In this document: positions 16,888-26,138 of the stretch, piece after piece
Layout of the letters: each line of letters begins with the position of its first letter
How positions within the stretch are numbered: position 1 is the first letter of the stretch
Source of the DNA: Saprospiraceae bacterium
Lineage (GTDB): Bacteria > Bacteroidota > Bacteroidia > Chitinophagales > Saprospiraceae
Reading direction: 5' to 3'
NCBI GenBank assembly: GCA_021738725.1
Contig: JAIPBE010000006.1
Span: forward strand, 1-64,000
Length of the DNA: 64,000 bases
Notes under the pieces: generated by a model
What the model was told of the DNA's origin: nothing
What the model saw: the letters and a program-made list of their open reading frames with translations, nothing else
Databases searched by the model: none
Made by a program: the position numbers and the translations under genes

Positions 16888-17468
16888 GCCAACAAGTCAT
16901 CAGCGATAAGAAGGAAGCTATCTATGCGGCAGCGGCCCGCCTCTTCCAGGAAAAAGGATATTCGGCTACGAGCATGCGTGAGTTGGCCGCAGCTGTGGGA
17001 TTGGAAGCCTCCAGTCTGTACTCCCACATTGCCTCCAAGGCTGAACTCCTGGATCATATCTGTTTCCAGGTCGCCAGTCGGTTTACCCTGGGCATGCAGG
17101 CCATCCAGGCCGAACAAGACCGCCCGATCGATCAGATCCGGGCACTCATCGATCTGCATATCCGAATCGCTCTGGAGGACCCGACCAGCCAGACCGTCTT
17201 CAATGACGAATGGCGGCATCTGCCCCAGGACCGGTTACGTGCCTTTCTACTTTTACGTAAGGAGTACGAACAGGGATTTGTAAGCATTCTCCGTCAAGCG
17301 CAATCCAGGGGTGAAATCCGGGATATGGAGCCCAAACTCGTCCTGCTTACTCTCTTATCTGCTCTCCGATGGCTGTATGCCGGAAAAGGGTTGAGTGCCT
17401 CCGTCTCGAGGTCTACCCTTCAAACCCAAATGAAAACCCTGCTTCTACAGGGTCTGGTGCCTGCGTGA
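16884..17468 (+). CDS. TetR/AcrR-family transcriptional regulator
   Basis: The 194-residue regulator has an N-terminal TetR helix-turn-helix (residues about 8-55: IYAAAARLFQEKGYSATSMRELAAAVG, cited in part, then LEASSLYSHIASKAELL) and a divergent ligand-binding C-terminal domain. Its ATG overlaps the stop of the PaaE-like gene as ATGA. The pair therefore forms an operon, with a TetR-type palindrome at its start (15781-15802). It resembles PaaR-like repressors that sense acyl-CoA thioesters, but the ligand cannot be read from sequence. Open frame upstream of 16884 belongs to the other gene's alternate frame. Confidence 0.9.
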   Translation: MSQQVISDKKEAIYAAAARLFQEKGYSATSMRELAAAVGLEASSLYSHIASKAELLDHICFQVASRFTLGMQAIQAEQDRPIDQIRALIDLHIRIALEDPTSQTVFNDEWRHLPQDRLRAFLLLRKEYEQGFVSILRQAQSRGEIRDMEPKLVLLTLLSALRWLYAGKGLSASVSRSTLQTQMKTLLLQGLVPA

Positions 17469-17529
17469 TCTCCAACTGGACATGTTGATTCGGTAAGTTT
17501 TTTCGTTTCTTGCAGTAAACTGGCACTGG

Positions 17530-18303
17530 ATGAAAACCAAGGAAGAGATCGTCAACAACTGGCTGCCCCGGTATACAGGCATGGCCCTGGAGGATTTTGG
17601 TGAATACATCCTCCTCTGCAACTTCTCCCACTATGTCGAGCTCTTCGCCGAGTGGAACAAGGTGCCCATCATTGGTAAAGATCGCAGCATGATGTGCGCC
17701 ACCGCCGGCGGGATCACCATCATCAATTTCGGCATGGGCTCGCCCAATGCCGGGACCATCATCGACCTACTCACAGCGATCAAACCCAAAGCAGCTCTCT
17801 TCCTGGGCAAATGCGGCGGCCTCCGCCCCGACAAAAACCAGGTGGGTGACCTCATCCTGCCCATCGCCGCTATCCGCGGGGAGGGAACCTCCAATGACTA
17901 CCTGCCCCCCGAAGTGCCCGCTCTCCCGGCCTTCGCCCTGCAAAAGGCCATCTCCACCACCATCCGGGAGTTTGAAAAGGATTACTGGACGGGCACCGTC
18001 TATACCACCAACAAACGGGTGTGGGAACACCGGGAAGACTTTAAGGAATATCTACGCAATCTCCGTGCTCTGGCTATCGATATGGAGACCGCCACCATCT
18101 TCGTGGCTGCCTTCAAAAACCAGATCCCGGCCGGTGCACTGCTGCTTGTCAGTGATATGCCCATGGTCCCCGATGGCGTCAAAACCGATGCTTCCGACAA
18201 GGTCGTCACCGAACATTATGTCCAGACCCATCTCAAGATCGGTATCCGTTCCCTCCAGCAACTGATCAACAAGGGGGAGACTGTCAAGCACCTACGATTC
18301 TAG
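17530..18303 (+). CDS. amn: AMP nucleosidase
   Basis: The 257-residue protein belongs to the short Bacteroidota AMP nucleosidase group of the nucleoside phosphorylase fold, which splits AMP into adenine and ribose 5-phosphate. Family blocks include MCATAGGITIINFGMGSPNAG, given here only as GGITIINFGMGSP, then FLGKCGGLRP (phosphate/ribose region), IRGEGTSNDYLPPEVPALP and the AIDMETATIF motif that contacts the sugar. It follows the TetR gene by 61 bases on the same strand but is probably independent. The start ATG fits the family N-terminus MKTKEEIVNNWLPRYTG. Confidence 0.9.
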   Translation: MKTKEEIVNNWLPRYTGMALEDFGEYILLCNFSHYVELFAEWNKVPIIGKDRSMMCATAGGITIINFGMGSPNAGTIIDLLTAIKPKAALFLGKCGGLRPDKNQVGDLILPIAAIRGEGTSNDYLPPEVPALPAFALQKAISTTIREFEKDYWTGTVYTTNKRVWEHREDFKEYLRNLRALAIDMETATIFVAAFKNQIPAGALLLVSDMPMVPDGVKTDASDKVVTEHYVQTHLKIGIRSLQQLINKGETVKHLRF

Positions 18304-18656
18304 GAGGTTATGCGGTGGGAGGGGAGGAGGCAATTAGAGTGGCAGGTATTGGGTGTTGGGTGTTGGGTATTGGCCTATTCTTGTTATCATTTATCTTTCC
18401 AATCCGGAGCCAAATTTCCATCCAATTGTTCCTGGCGAACAGCGAATGGCTCCTTTCAGCATTCGAGTTATTGGGTTATTGAGTTATTTCGATATTTCGA
18501 AAAAGAAGCCTGGAGCCGGTTGTTTAGATCATAGATAACGCAGAATGGGGCCCATTACCTTTTACCCTTTACCCCGGTTGAGGAATGAGGACCGAGGGCC
18601 GGTATTTGGGTTATTTCGTTATTGAGTTATTTCGACTGAAAATCAGTCAACCGTAT
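18304..18656. repeat. Repeat-rich intergenic gap
   Basis: No convincing gene. TTGGGTGTTGGGTGTTGGG and TTATTGGGTTATTGAGTTATTTCG words occur at 18348-18370, 18466-18500 and 18608-18632. The same ATAACGAAAT/ATTTCGTTAT vocabulary is found near 3030, 3290, 37930 and 38070. ACCTTTTACCCTTTACCCC lies at 18557-18575. Confidence 0.65.
18634..18648 (-). terminator. Small hairpin after the patatin region
   Basis: GACTGA-AAA-TCAGTC is a perfect 6-bp stem, 8 nt past the stop of the in-frame extension at 18657. It may end the minus-strand transcript; the stem is short. Confidence 0.35.
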
Positions 18657-18788
18657 TCAGGGATAGGTCATCTGGTCGATCGTCAAGAGATCTTCGACTC
18701 GCTTCCGATAGGCAGCATAGGTCAGTGCGCTGAAATATTCAACAGGTAGAATCGTGCTCAAAGTGGTCAGATTGTGAATAAACCACAA
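18657..18788 (-). other. In-frame 43-codon open stretch directly after the patatin stop
   Basis: Reading on past the patatin TGA in the same frame gives 43 sense codons with protein-like composition (ends EDLLTIDQMTYP) and then TGA at 18657-18659. It begins with TTG directly after the patatin stop. It may be the ancestral C-terminus cut off by a nonsense change, a small coupled ORF, or chance. A hairpin follows its stop. Confidence 0.3.
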
Positions 18789-21050
18789 TCATTTTTCGGG
18801 CAATAAGTTCATTTCGCCATACCCCAGCAGTTTTCGGGTTTTGGCTAATGCCCACTGGTTGTGAGGCAGCGTCCAGGCACCCAGAATGTCCTGCCGTTCG
18901 CGTTGGGTCAAATGAAAGGACATGGATGCTGGATCCTGATTTTCTCCGGGTTTATAGACGAACCGGACGATGTCGAACATATCCTCTCCAAAGAGATCAA
19001 AAAGAAAACCGATCTGTGCGTCATGCTCGAAATCCTGCTGACGCAGCTGCTGACCGATGATACCGAGCGGGTTCAGGATATTGCGGATCACGCCGTGTCT
19101 TTCTGATTCTTTAATCTCGGGTTTCTTATCCCAGCTCCGGACCTGGAGGAGAACAACGCCACTGGTATTTTCGTAGATCCAGTCCTTGTAGACCTCGAGA
19201 AAGCGGGCGGCGAGAGAGATCCCGTAATTATCTCGAAAGCCGGCATCCATGATATCTACGGCAGGCACACTTGGCAGACTTACCTCTGGCAGGATATACG
19301 GATAGGTGGCATTCATCCGCAAAGCAGAACTGAAGGCCAGTCGATCGGCCCGAACAGCACGAAACATCTGGCCAAAATCTACCCCATCGATATCGGTTCG
19401 ATTTCTATACTTTTCAGGCAGTGGTGACCGGCACAGGAAGGATACCGGTTGTGGGGAGATGATCAATCGCCGACCATCATTGACAATGGTGGGCGAAATG
19501 AATAGCATGGGTATATCTGCCCTTTTCTCTGGCTCTTCGTAATCACTGACGACCTTATCGAGCACGTAACCGGTGTTCTCATGGAATTGCATCTCGAAGC
19601 TGTATCCCCGGTCTTTTCGATAGATCATGGAATCACGGCTAAATTTCAATCCCGGAAAAAACAGATCATTGGTTGCAATGCTGAAGGCGACAGAATTCAG
19701 CAGATCTCCGGCCATTCGTTCGGTATAGAACGGCTTCGTATAATCCGTGATAAATCCCTGTTGCTGCCGCAACCACAGCTCCCGTTGATAGGCCATGCCA
19801 AAGATGCCTCCCGAAGCACCGGTCATCAGGGCCACTTGCTGCATGAATGAATCCGGTATCGCCTGTTCCAACTGACTCATCACCTGCATGGTCCAGACGG
19901 CAGACTTCAAGCCGCCGCCACTGGCACAAATGATCACCAATTTGGGTTTCTCATGTGGTTGGTTTTGCAGCCACCTTTCCAGGATCTGTTGAACGTGTTC
20001 CTTGTCTTTGGCCTGTTGGTTTGGATTGAAGAGCGAATCCAGGGTTGCATTATTATAGGTTGGGCGATCCTCACAGCTGTAATCCAGTCCAAAAGCCTGA
20101 TTGTTGACCCGCAGACCTCGGTTACCCGTGACCAGGTTTACCAGGATCAATAAAAAGACCAGCAGGACCAGTCTCCAGGTGCCGAACCAATAAGAAATCG
20201 CTCCCACAACGGCCAGGACCATAGAGGCCATGATATAGACCGATGCGCCAGCCGGGATCCTGAAAACAGGGATCTCCTCCAGGAGACCGAACAGGGTCAG
20301 CAGAATCAGACTGATGACCTGCAGAAGGAGTGTATTCAAGTGATTTTGCCGATAGATCCCCTTGAGTAAGGCGGGTTCATAGTGGGCCACAGATCGGACT
20401 CTCCGCATGCGCAAACGTTCACTGAGGTAGAGTTCAACCCCCCAGTTGCCCGTGGTCCGTTCTTCCAATCGAGACTTCAGAACCCGCCCACCTGGGCGGG
20501 GCCCCGACAGCAAGTGTGCAGGTACCTCTCCCGGTTTCATCTGATGGATGTCCTTGTTGGTCAGATAGAGATATATGGCGATCACCATTGACAGGATCAA
20601 CATCCCGAAGAGGAAATACAGAAAATGGCCGATGATCTGTCGGGGGTCAAACCCGGCCTCTATCGTCTGGAGAGATGCAGACGACCAAAAGAAGAGAATG
20701 AGGTAGATCAGGGGGATGAGGCTGTTGTTCAGAGCGAACTTGGTAAATGGCCTGGACAGAGCTGCAAGGAAGGGGAAACGCGAGGCATGCATGAGATAGG
20801 TGACCAGATTCCAGGTCATGACGAGGGCTCCGAAAGCCGTCCCCAGGATCGCATAACTGAAATTACCGGTCTTGTCGAGGTATTCCGGCAGCAACATCAG
20901 GAATTTGATCCCGAAGAGTTTCAGGATATTTCCTGTCATCAACAACCAGAGGAACACCCAGATGACCAACAGGAATACGTGCTCCTGGAAGTGCAGCAGG
21001 AATAACCGGATCGGAAAAGAGTGCCTGAAATTATAGATCCATTTCCTCAT
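18789..21050 (-). CDS. Patatin-like phospholipase with N-terminal membrane domain
   Basis: The 753-residue protein starts with about seven membrane helices in the first 330 residues (for example LLVIWVFLWLLMTG and FLYFLFGMLILSMVIAIYLY). A patatin-like catalytic domain follows. The latter shows the glycine-rich oxyanion motif ASGGGLKSAVW, the nucleophile elbow MTGASGGIFG (GxSxG) and the catalytic Asp in MDAGFRDNYG. It is probably an inner-membrane lipid acyl hydrolase. ATG 21050 is used; an in-frame ATG at 21062 is possible. Its 5' end overlaps the GldE-like gene by 20 bp, so the two are probably cotranscribed. A 43-codon open stretch follows its stop in frame. Confidence 0.85.
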   Translation of the reverse strand: MRKWIYNFRHSFPIRLFLLHFQEHVFLLVIWVFLWLLMTGNILKLFGIKFLMLLPEYLDKTGNFSYAILGTAFGALVMTWNLVTYLMHASRFPFLAALSRPFTKFALNNSLIPLIYLILFFWSSASLQTIEAGFDPRQIIGHFLYFLFGMLILSMVIAIYLYLTNKDIHQMKPGEVPAHLLSGPRPGGRVLKSRLEERTTGNWGVELYLSERLRMRRVRSVAHYEPALLKGIYRQNHLNTLLLQVISLILLTLFGLLEEIPVFRIPAGASVYIMASMVLAVVGAISYWFGTWRLVLLVFLLILVNLVTGNRGLRVNNQAFGLDYSCEDRPTYNNATLDSLFNPNQQAKDKEHVQQILERWLQNQPHEKPKLVIICASGGGLKSAVWTMQVMSQLEQAIPDSFMQQVALMTGASGGIFGMAYQRELWLRQQQGFITDYTKPFYTERMAGDLLNSVAFSIATNDLFFPGLKFSRDSMIYRKDRGYSFEMQFHENTGYVLDKVVSDYEEPEKRADIPMLFISPTIVNDGRRLIISPQPVSFLCRSPLPEKYRNRTDIDGVDFGQMFRAVRADRLAFSSALRMNATYPYILPEVSLPSVPAVDIMDAGFRDNYGISLAARFLEVYKDWIYENTSGVVLLQVRSWDKKPEIKESERHGVIRNILNPLGIIGQQLRQQDFEHDAQIGFLFDLFGEDMFDIVRFVYKPGENQDPASMSFHLTQRERQDILGAWTLPHNQWALAKTRKLLGYGEMNLLPEK

Positions 21051-22293
21051 CCCTGGGGTCATAGCGGATTACACGAACCCTCTCGATCTTCTTGTCACTC
21101 ACAACTTCCAGGATATACTTGTATCCATCCAGGATCAATTCATCGCCTTCTTCGGGAATGCTTGTGGTCGTCATGATCAGGTATCCGGAGAGAGTATGAT
21201 ATTCCCCTTTCGGAAACTGTAAAGAAGGATATTTTTCATTGAGGTAGTCGATCTCCAATCTTCCGGAAAACAGAAATTCATCCGCAGAGATCATTTCATC
21301 GATATAGTCTTCCTCGTCATGTTCATCTTCGATCTCTCCGAAGATCTCTTCCAGGATATCCTCCATGGTAATGATCCCGGATGTGCCGCCATATTCATCG
21401 ACCACACAGGCAATACTGGTGTTCTCTTTGATCAGTAGATTCAACAGATCCTGTACTTTCATAGACTCCGGCACAAAAGGCATCTGGAAGATCATTTTGC
21501 TGATGGGGCCATCACTGGTCAGCATCTGTTGATGATGCACGTACCCGAGAACATTGTCGATATCACTATCTACTACCAACAAACGGGAAAGCTTGGTTTC
21601 GATAAACAAATCCTTGAGCGCATTCAGGTCTTCGGTCACTTCGATCGATTCGATTTCTGTTCGGGGCACCATACAATCCTTCACCTTCACCTGTTTGAGA
21701 TGGAGGGCTTTCCCAAACAGGTCGGTGTCGATCCGTGTTTCGGAATACGTCTGTGAATCCCGGATATACGATTCGAGTTCCAGTCGGCTGAACGCAGCAT
21801 CTTCCTCCTGAGGAGAGGCTTTGACAAACAACCGCAGGATCATATGCGACAGTCCCGTCATCATCGTAGCAGGAACTGCCAATAGAACATTCATAAACTG
21901 GATCGGAAAGGCCAGATTATAAATGGCTTTTTCGGCATAGTTTCGAAAGAGAACTTTAGGCAGAAACTCACCAAAGACAAGCACGATCAGGGTACCTATA
22001 ATGGTGATCAGAAAGGATAAAAGGACTTCTCCCTGGACCACAGGAGAAAGCATCGGTGTCAGCAGACTGGCCAGTAACATGGTGAAGATGACCAGTACGA
22101 TATTGTTGCCCACCAGCATGGCTCCCAGGAATCGGGCAGGATGCGCATAAAACCGGGTGATCAACTGACCGCGACGGCCTCCCTGTTGTTTTTTGAGCTC
22201 AACGCGCAATTTGTTGGCGGAAACATATGCGATCTCTACGCCAGAAAACAAGGCCGAGAACAGGAGTGCCAGGAACAAAAGGATCCACATCAT
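21031..22293 (-). CDS. CNNM / CBS / CorC-HlyC family membrane protein (GldE-like)
   Basis: The 420-residue protein has an N-terminal CNNM membrane domain (about four helices, residues 1-190; LFSGVEIAYVSANKLRVEL), two CBS domains (about 200-320; VPRTEIESIEV, VDEYGGTSGIITMEDILEE) and a C-terminal CorC/HlyC domain ending VRVIRYDPRD. Such proteins are linked to Mg2+ or Co2+ transport, and Bacteroidota members include gliding protein GldE. No other gld gene is here, so the symbol is left open. A TATCTTTG box sits only 4 nt before the ATGATG start. Confidence 0.9.
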   Translation of the reverse strand: MMWILLFLALLFSALFSGVEIAYVSANKLRVELKKQQGGRRGQLITRFYAHPARFLGAMLVGNNIVLVIFTMLLASLLTPMLSPVVQGEVLLSFLITIIGTLIVLVFGEFLPKVLFRNYAEKAIYNLAFPIQFMNVLLAVPATMMTGLSHMILRLFVKASPQEEDAAFSRLELESYIRDSQTYSETRIDTDLFGKALHLKQVKVKDCMVPRTEIESIEVTEDLNALKDLFIETKLSRLLVVDSDIDNVLGYVHHQQMLTSDGPISKMIFQMPFVPESMKVQDLLNLLIKENTSIACVVDEYGGTSGIITMEDILEEIFGEIEDEHDEEDYIDEMISADEFLFSGRLEIDYLNEKYPSLQFPKGEYHTLSGYLIMTTTSIPEEGDELILDGYKYILEVVSDKKIERVRVIRYDPRDEEMDL

Positions 22294-22297
22294 GGTT

Positions 22298-22305
22298 CAA
22301 AGATA
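22298..22305 (-). promoter_or_regulatory. -7 promoter box of the GldE-like gene
   Basis: Reads TATCTTTG on the minus strand and is followed by AACC and then ATGATG. If transcription starts a few bases past the box, the mRNA has almost no leader. Confidence 0.55.
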
Positions 22306-22420
22306 ACCAAGGGATCACGATGATGCCAGTTCTGGTTTTTGATTCCGCTCATTGGAACCTTCCAGACCACTTTGAGCATCTGGTTTACCTTTAGTCCACC
22401 TTCAAAAAAAAATCTGCTTC

Positions 22421-22978
22421 ATGGCTTTGAAAGAATCCAATATGTTGCCCCTCGGAACCAGAGCTCCGGCATTCTCCCTCCCGGACACGATCTCCGGTCA
22501 GATCATTCACGGCCACGAGGAAATGACCGGTCGGATCAGTGTGATCATGTTCTTGTGCAATCACTGCCCCTATGTCATCCATGTCAATCCGCAGATCACG
22601 GCTCTTGCCCGGGAATACCAGAAAAAAGGCGTCACCTTTCTGGCCATCAGTTCGAATGACGTGGTCAAATATCCACAGGACGGCCCCGATCTGATGAAGG
22701 AAACCGCCCGGCAGGAAGGGTATTCCTTCCCTTACCTATATGATGAATCGCAAGATGTGGCACGGGCCTATGATGCCGCCTGCACTCCGGATTTCTATGT
22801 GTTTGATACGGATTTGACCCTGGTTTATCGAGGCCGACTGGATGATTCCCGTCCGGGAAACGACACCCCGCTCTCCGGCAAGGACCTGCGTCAGGCTCTG
22901 GATGCCCTCCTGGCCAATCAGCCGGTAGCTGAATTACAATACCCCAGTGCAGGTTGTAATATCAAGTGGAAACCCTGA
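22421..22978 (+). CDS. Thioredoxin-like / AhpC-TSA family redox protein
   Basis: The 185-residue thioredoxin-fold protein has a CNHCPYV active-site motif (residues about 46-52), the cis-proline region TPDFYVFD and RGRLDDSRPGND. It matches the thioredoxin family proteins annotated as peroxiredoxin-like in Bacteroidota, usually cytoplasmic. It probably reduces or isomerises disulfides or acts on peroxides; the substrate is not known. No signal peptide is visible. A weak TACCTTTA box lies at 22386-22393. Its 3' end overlaps the DUF429 gene by 13 bp, so they are likely cotranscribed. Confidence 0.85.
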   Translation: MALKESNMLPLGTRAPAFSLPDTISGQIIHGHEEMTGRISVIMFLCNHCPYVIHVNPQITALAREYQKKGVTFLAISSNDVVKYPQDGPDLMKETARQEGYSFPYLYDESQDVARAYDAACTPDFYVFDTDLTLVYRGRLDDSRPGNDTPLSGKDLRQALDALLANQPVAELQYPSAGCNIKWKP

Positions 22979-23535
22979 AACCGATCGTCGGAATCGATTA
23001 TGGTGCACGAAAAGCGGGCACCACTGCCCTGGCGGTTAAAAGAGGAAGCCGGATAGATCTCCTGGCCTGCCTGAAAGGCGCGGATGCCGACCAGTGGATA
23101 CTGGACCATCTGTTGACGATCCAACCCCGGGTCATCGCCATTGACGCCCCTCTTTCTCTTCCATCCGGAGTGATGGGAAAAGGTAGCCAGTTTCATATGC
23201 GCCTGGCCGACCAGCTCTGTGGTGCCATGTCTCCCATGTTTCTGGGTGGATTGACCGCTCGCGCAATGTCCTTGCGATACCATTATCCGGATGACCAGGT
23301 TACCTGGCTGGAAACCTATCCCTCCTGGACAGCAAAGCGTCGATTGCATTGTACACGGGAGACACACACGCCCATCCTGCAGGCCATGGAGCAACTTTGG
23401 CCAGGATCCGGGATCCCTTCACCCGGAGATCAACATCAAATGGATGCGTTATTGGCTTTGATGGCCGCACATCACTGGGCCACCATGATGAGCTGGCATT
23501 TTGGAGACCCCCGAGAAGGCGTGATCGTGATCTGA
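22966..23535 (+). CDS. DUF429 domain protein (RNase H-like fold, predicted nuclease)
   Basis: The 189-residue protein matches DUF429: an N-terminal IVGIDYGARKAGTTALAV strand with a conserved Asp, VIAIDAPLSLP (second acidic motif), ETYPSW and a C-terminal DQHQMDALLALMAA helix with Asp. The spacing of acidic residues is like RNase H-fold nucleases, but activity is unproven for the family. It starts with GTG inside the thioredoxin-like gene (13-bp overlap); no downstream ATG preserves the first motif. It converges with the TonB-type barrel gene, with one base between the two stops. Confidence 0.8.
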   Translation: METLKPIVGIDYGARKAGTTALAVKRGSRIDLLACLKGADADQWILDHLLTIQPRVIAIDAPLSLPSGVMGKGSQFHMRLADQLCGAMSPMFLGGLTARAMSLRYHYPDDQVTWLETYPSWTAKRRLHCTRETHTPILQAMEQLWPGSGIPSPGDQHQMDALLALMAAHHWATMMSWHFGDPREGVIVI

Positions 23536-23536
23536 T

Positions 23537-25948
23537 CTAGAATCCATCACCTCCATCGGTGCCACCCTCTTTATTATCCCGCGTTTTTTGCTGGTTCAGA
23601 CGATAGGCAAACGTGAGGTTTACGGAACCTCGACGCCACTGGAAATTGCCCCGGGTGTAGAAGTCTTCTCCACGATTTTCATAGATCCTCCTCCGGGTAT
23701 TGAAGATATCTCGTCCACTGAGGGTCACGGTCCCTTTATTCTTCAGGACATCCATGCTCGCCCCCATATCCAGATGTTGCATGGCCAGATACTTCCCCTG
23801 TGTGGTGACCCGTGGGGCCCGGTAGTTATAATTGATCTGAAGGTCCACTTTTTGAAAGAGGGTCACTCGTGAACTGAGGCGACCAAACCAGGTATAGGCA
23901 TCTGCCGTAAACTCTTCGCCCAAATTGGTCCCATCGGTAATGGACCTGAAAAAATTGACATTGCCATTGACGCGCCAGATGGCAAAGGGTTCATATGAAA
24001 ACGTGACTTCCAGACCCATGTCATGCTGGATATCCAGATTCTCGGGACGGATATAACTGATCCCATCCGCATCTACGGTGCGAATCCGATCGATCACATG
24101 ATCGGTCTTCCTATAGAAAAGGACTGGAGAAATGCTGCCTTTTGCCCAGGTCTTGATATGTCCTACTTCAAATGCATTGGTAAGCTCTGGGTCCAGATCA
24201 GGATTTCCCGTCCAGATGTTGCGCACATCGCTGAAGGTGAGGAAGGGGTTCAGGGATCGAAATTCCGGCCGGTTGATCCGGCGGCTATAGCTGACCTGCA
24301 GGCTCTGATCTTGAGGCAACTGAAAGGAAATATGCGCACTGGGGAAGAGCTCGCCATAGGTGCGTGGATTTTGTTCACCCGTTTCTACCAGTTCCGTACT
24401 GATATCCGTGTATTCATATCGCAAACCAGCCTGTACCGAAACAGGCTTCCACTGTTCGCCCCAAATGGCATAAGCGGCATAAATATCCTCATCATAGCGA
24501 AACTGGTTGTTAAATCCGACCAAAGGTGCCCATTCCTCTAGCATGCGTTCTTCTACCAGGAAGTCATTGTCAATATCCCTCAGGCCTGCACGTATGCCTG
24601 CTTCGATCTTTCCTGTTTTGGACAGCGGATATTGATAGTCAGACTGGAAAATGATGTTTCGCTCCGACTCCATATTATCGGAGCGCTGTTCCTTGTCCGG
24701 TTCGGATGACTGGTTGCCATCGGGCAGGAAATACTGTTCCAGAAAATCGGAGCGTTCGTGTTCGGCATTATCCTGGTAACGGGCGTCTGCTGTCCAGACA
24801 TGGTCGTCCCGGCCAAATGTCTTTTTCCAATTGAGTGCATATTCCAGGGTCGGTTCCAGCTCATCCTCGTTGTCGGAACGACGGGTGATCAGAAGAGGAT
24901 GTTGCAGGTCTTCCAGATAGTCATGGTAGGTCAATTTGGTCAGGTTGTCATCCTGGCTGTATCGATAGTTGAAGGCGGTAGTCAGGGTACCACCTTGACC
25001 GATAAAGAGGTCCAGCCCGAAACGCACATTGTGCGAAAGACTGTTCCGGTCATGGTCCCGTACCTGATCATTTATAAAGATGGAGTCATTGCGATAAAAC
25101 TCCTGGTATTGGGTACCTCCGCCCAGGCTGGTACGATAGCGAATGCCATAATTCGCAAAGAGATTGATCCGTGAACGGCGGTAATTCAGATTAGCAGCTC
25201 CGCCCCATTCCAGGGGATAGCCAAGAGTCGTTTCAAAACTGCCGTTCCATCCCTGTTGCCGTTCCTTTTTCAATACGATATTGATGATCCCTGCCATTCC
25301 CTCGGCTTCGTAGCGGGCGGACGGGTTGGTGACCACTTCGATCCGGTCGATCATGTTGGAAGGCAGGGAACGCAAGCCATCACTGTCTCCCACGCCGATC
25401 AACCCGGACGGGCGACCATCAATCAGGATCCGAACGCCACTGCTGCCACGCAGGCTGACATTCCCTTCAACATCGACTGTGACAGAAGGAACGTTATCGA
25501 GAATATCTGCCGCCGTACTGCCAGTATTGGCGATGTCCTTCCCCACATTATAGATCTTTTTGTCCAGCGTCAATTGCATCTGGTTCTTTTCTGCATTGAC
25601 CTCGATCTCACTGAGCAGAGCCGCTTCCGGATGGATTTGCAGGTCGCCCATATCCAGGGTCTGACCAGGTGCGATCCTCACAGGTCCAGCGAGGAGAGAG
25701 GTATAGGCAATATAGTCGACCTGAACCAAATACTGTCCGGGAGAAAGTGTCAGGAAGAACGTACCATCCTGGTCGGATATCCCACCATTGATCAAGGTGG
25801 AATCTGTCGCGTTCAAGACCGATACCGCAGCAAACTCGAGTGGCCTCCCCGCATCTTCATCCAGGATCCGTCCGAGCAGTGTGGATTGTTGTGACCACAC
25901 AGGACAGGCCAACAGGGCAAACAGGAAGAGCAGGATGGATTTTTGCAT
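23537..25948 (-). CDS. TonB-dependent receptor-like outer membrane beta-barrel
   Basis: The 803-residue protein has a signal peptide (MQKSILLFLFALLACPVWSQ), an N-terminal carboxypeptidase regulatory-like domain (LGRILDEDAGRPLEFAAVSV), a plug domain (DILDNVPSVTVDVEGNVSLR, then GVRILIDGRPSG) and a long C-terminal barrel. This is the layout of the outer membrane beta-barrel family common in Bacteroidota. It may import a nutrient with TonB energy, but lacks a neighbouring SusD-like gene and any substrate clue. A TAACTTTG box lies 8 nt before the ATG. The C-terminus is unusual for its Gly/Asp tail GGTDGGDGF. Confidence 0.9.
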   Translation of the reverse strand: MQKSILLFLFALLACPVWSQQSTLLGRILDEDAGRPLEFAAVSVLNATDSTLINGGISDQDGTFFLTLSPGQYLVQVDYIAYTSLLAGPVRIAPGQTLDMGDLQIHPEAALLSEIEVNAEKNQMQLTLDKKIYNVGKDIANTGSTAADILDNVPSVTVDVEGNVSLRGSSGVRILIDGRPSGLIGVGDSDGLRSLPSNMIDRIEVVTNPSARYEAEGMAGIINIVLKKERQQGWNGSFETTLGYPLEWGGAANLNYRRSRINLFANYGIRYRTSLGGGTQYQEFYRNDSIFINDQVRDHDRNSLSHNVRFGLDLFIGQGGTLTTAFNYRYSQDDNLTKLTYHDYLEDLQHPLLITRRSDNEDELEPTLEYALNWKKTFGRDDHVWTADARYQDNAEHERSDFLEQYFLPDGNQSSEPDKEQRSDNMESERNIIFQSDYQYPLSKTGKIEAGIRAGLRDIDNDFLVEERMLEEWAPLVGFNNQFRYDEDIYAAYAIWGEQWKPVSVQAGLRYEYTDISTELVETGEQNPRTYGELFPSAHISFQLPQDQSLQVSYSRRINRPEFRSLNPFLTFSDVRNIWTGNPDLDPELTNAFEVGHIKTWAKGSISPVLFYRKTDHVIDRIRTVDADGISYIRPENLDIQHDMGLEVTFSYEPFAIWRVNGNVNFFRSITDGTNLGEEFTADAYTWFGRLSSRVTLFQKVDLQINYNYRAPRVTTQGKYLAMQHLDMGASMDVLKNKGTVTLSGRDIFNTRRRIYENRGEDFYTRGNFQWRRGSVNLTFAYRLNQQKTRDNKEGGTDGGDGF

Positions 25949-25956
25949 GTGGGCAA

Positions 25957-25964
25957 CAAAGTTA
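25957..25964 (-). promoter_or_regulatory. -7 promoter box of the TonB-type receptor
   Basis: Reads TAACTTTG on the minus strand, 8 nt before the ATG at 25948. A TTTG lies upstream but at 16 nt rather than 19 nt spacing. Confidence 0.5.
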
Positions 25965-26126
25965 AGGCTTCAGCAGACGTCAAACCGGGTGGTGGCAGAC
26001 CTGGTCATGCCGAAGCATTCAATACAAGACATCATAACTGTGGTTGCCTGCGGTTGTTCAATTCCATCGGTAAAAAGAGCTTGCCGGCGATGGTCTGATC
26101 CTGTCAGTCAAGGTACATGGATGGAT

Positions 26127-26134
26127 TATCTTTG
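26127..26134 (+). promoter_or_regulatory. -7 promoter box of recX
   Basis: TATCTTTG followed by CAGC and then ATGATG. The layout equals that of the GldE-like gene and implies a leaderless or nearly leaderless recX mRNA. Confidence 0.5.
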
Positions 26135-26138
26135 CAGC

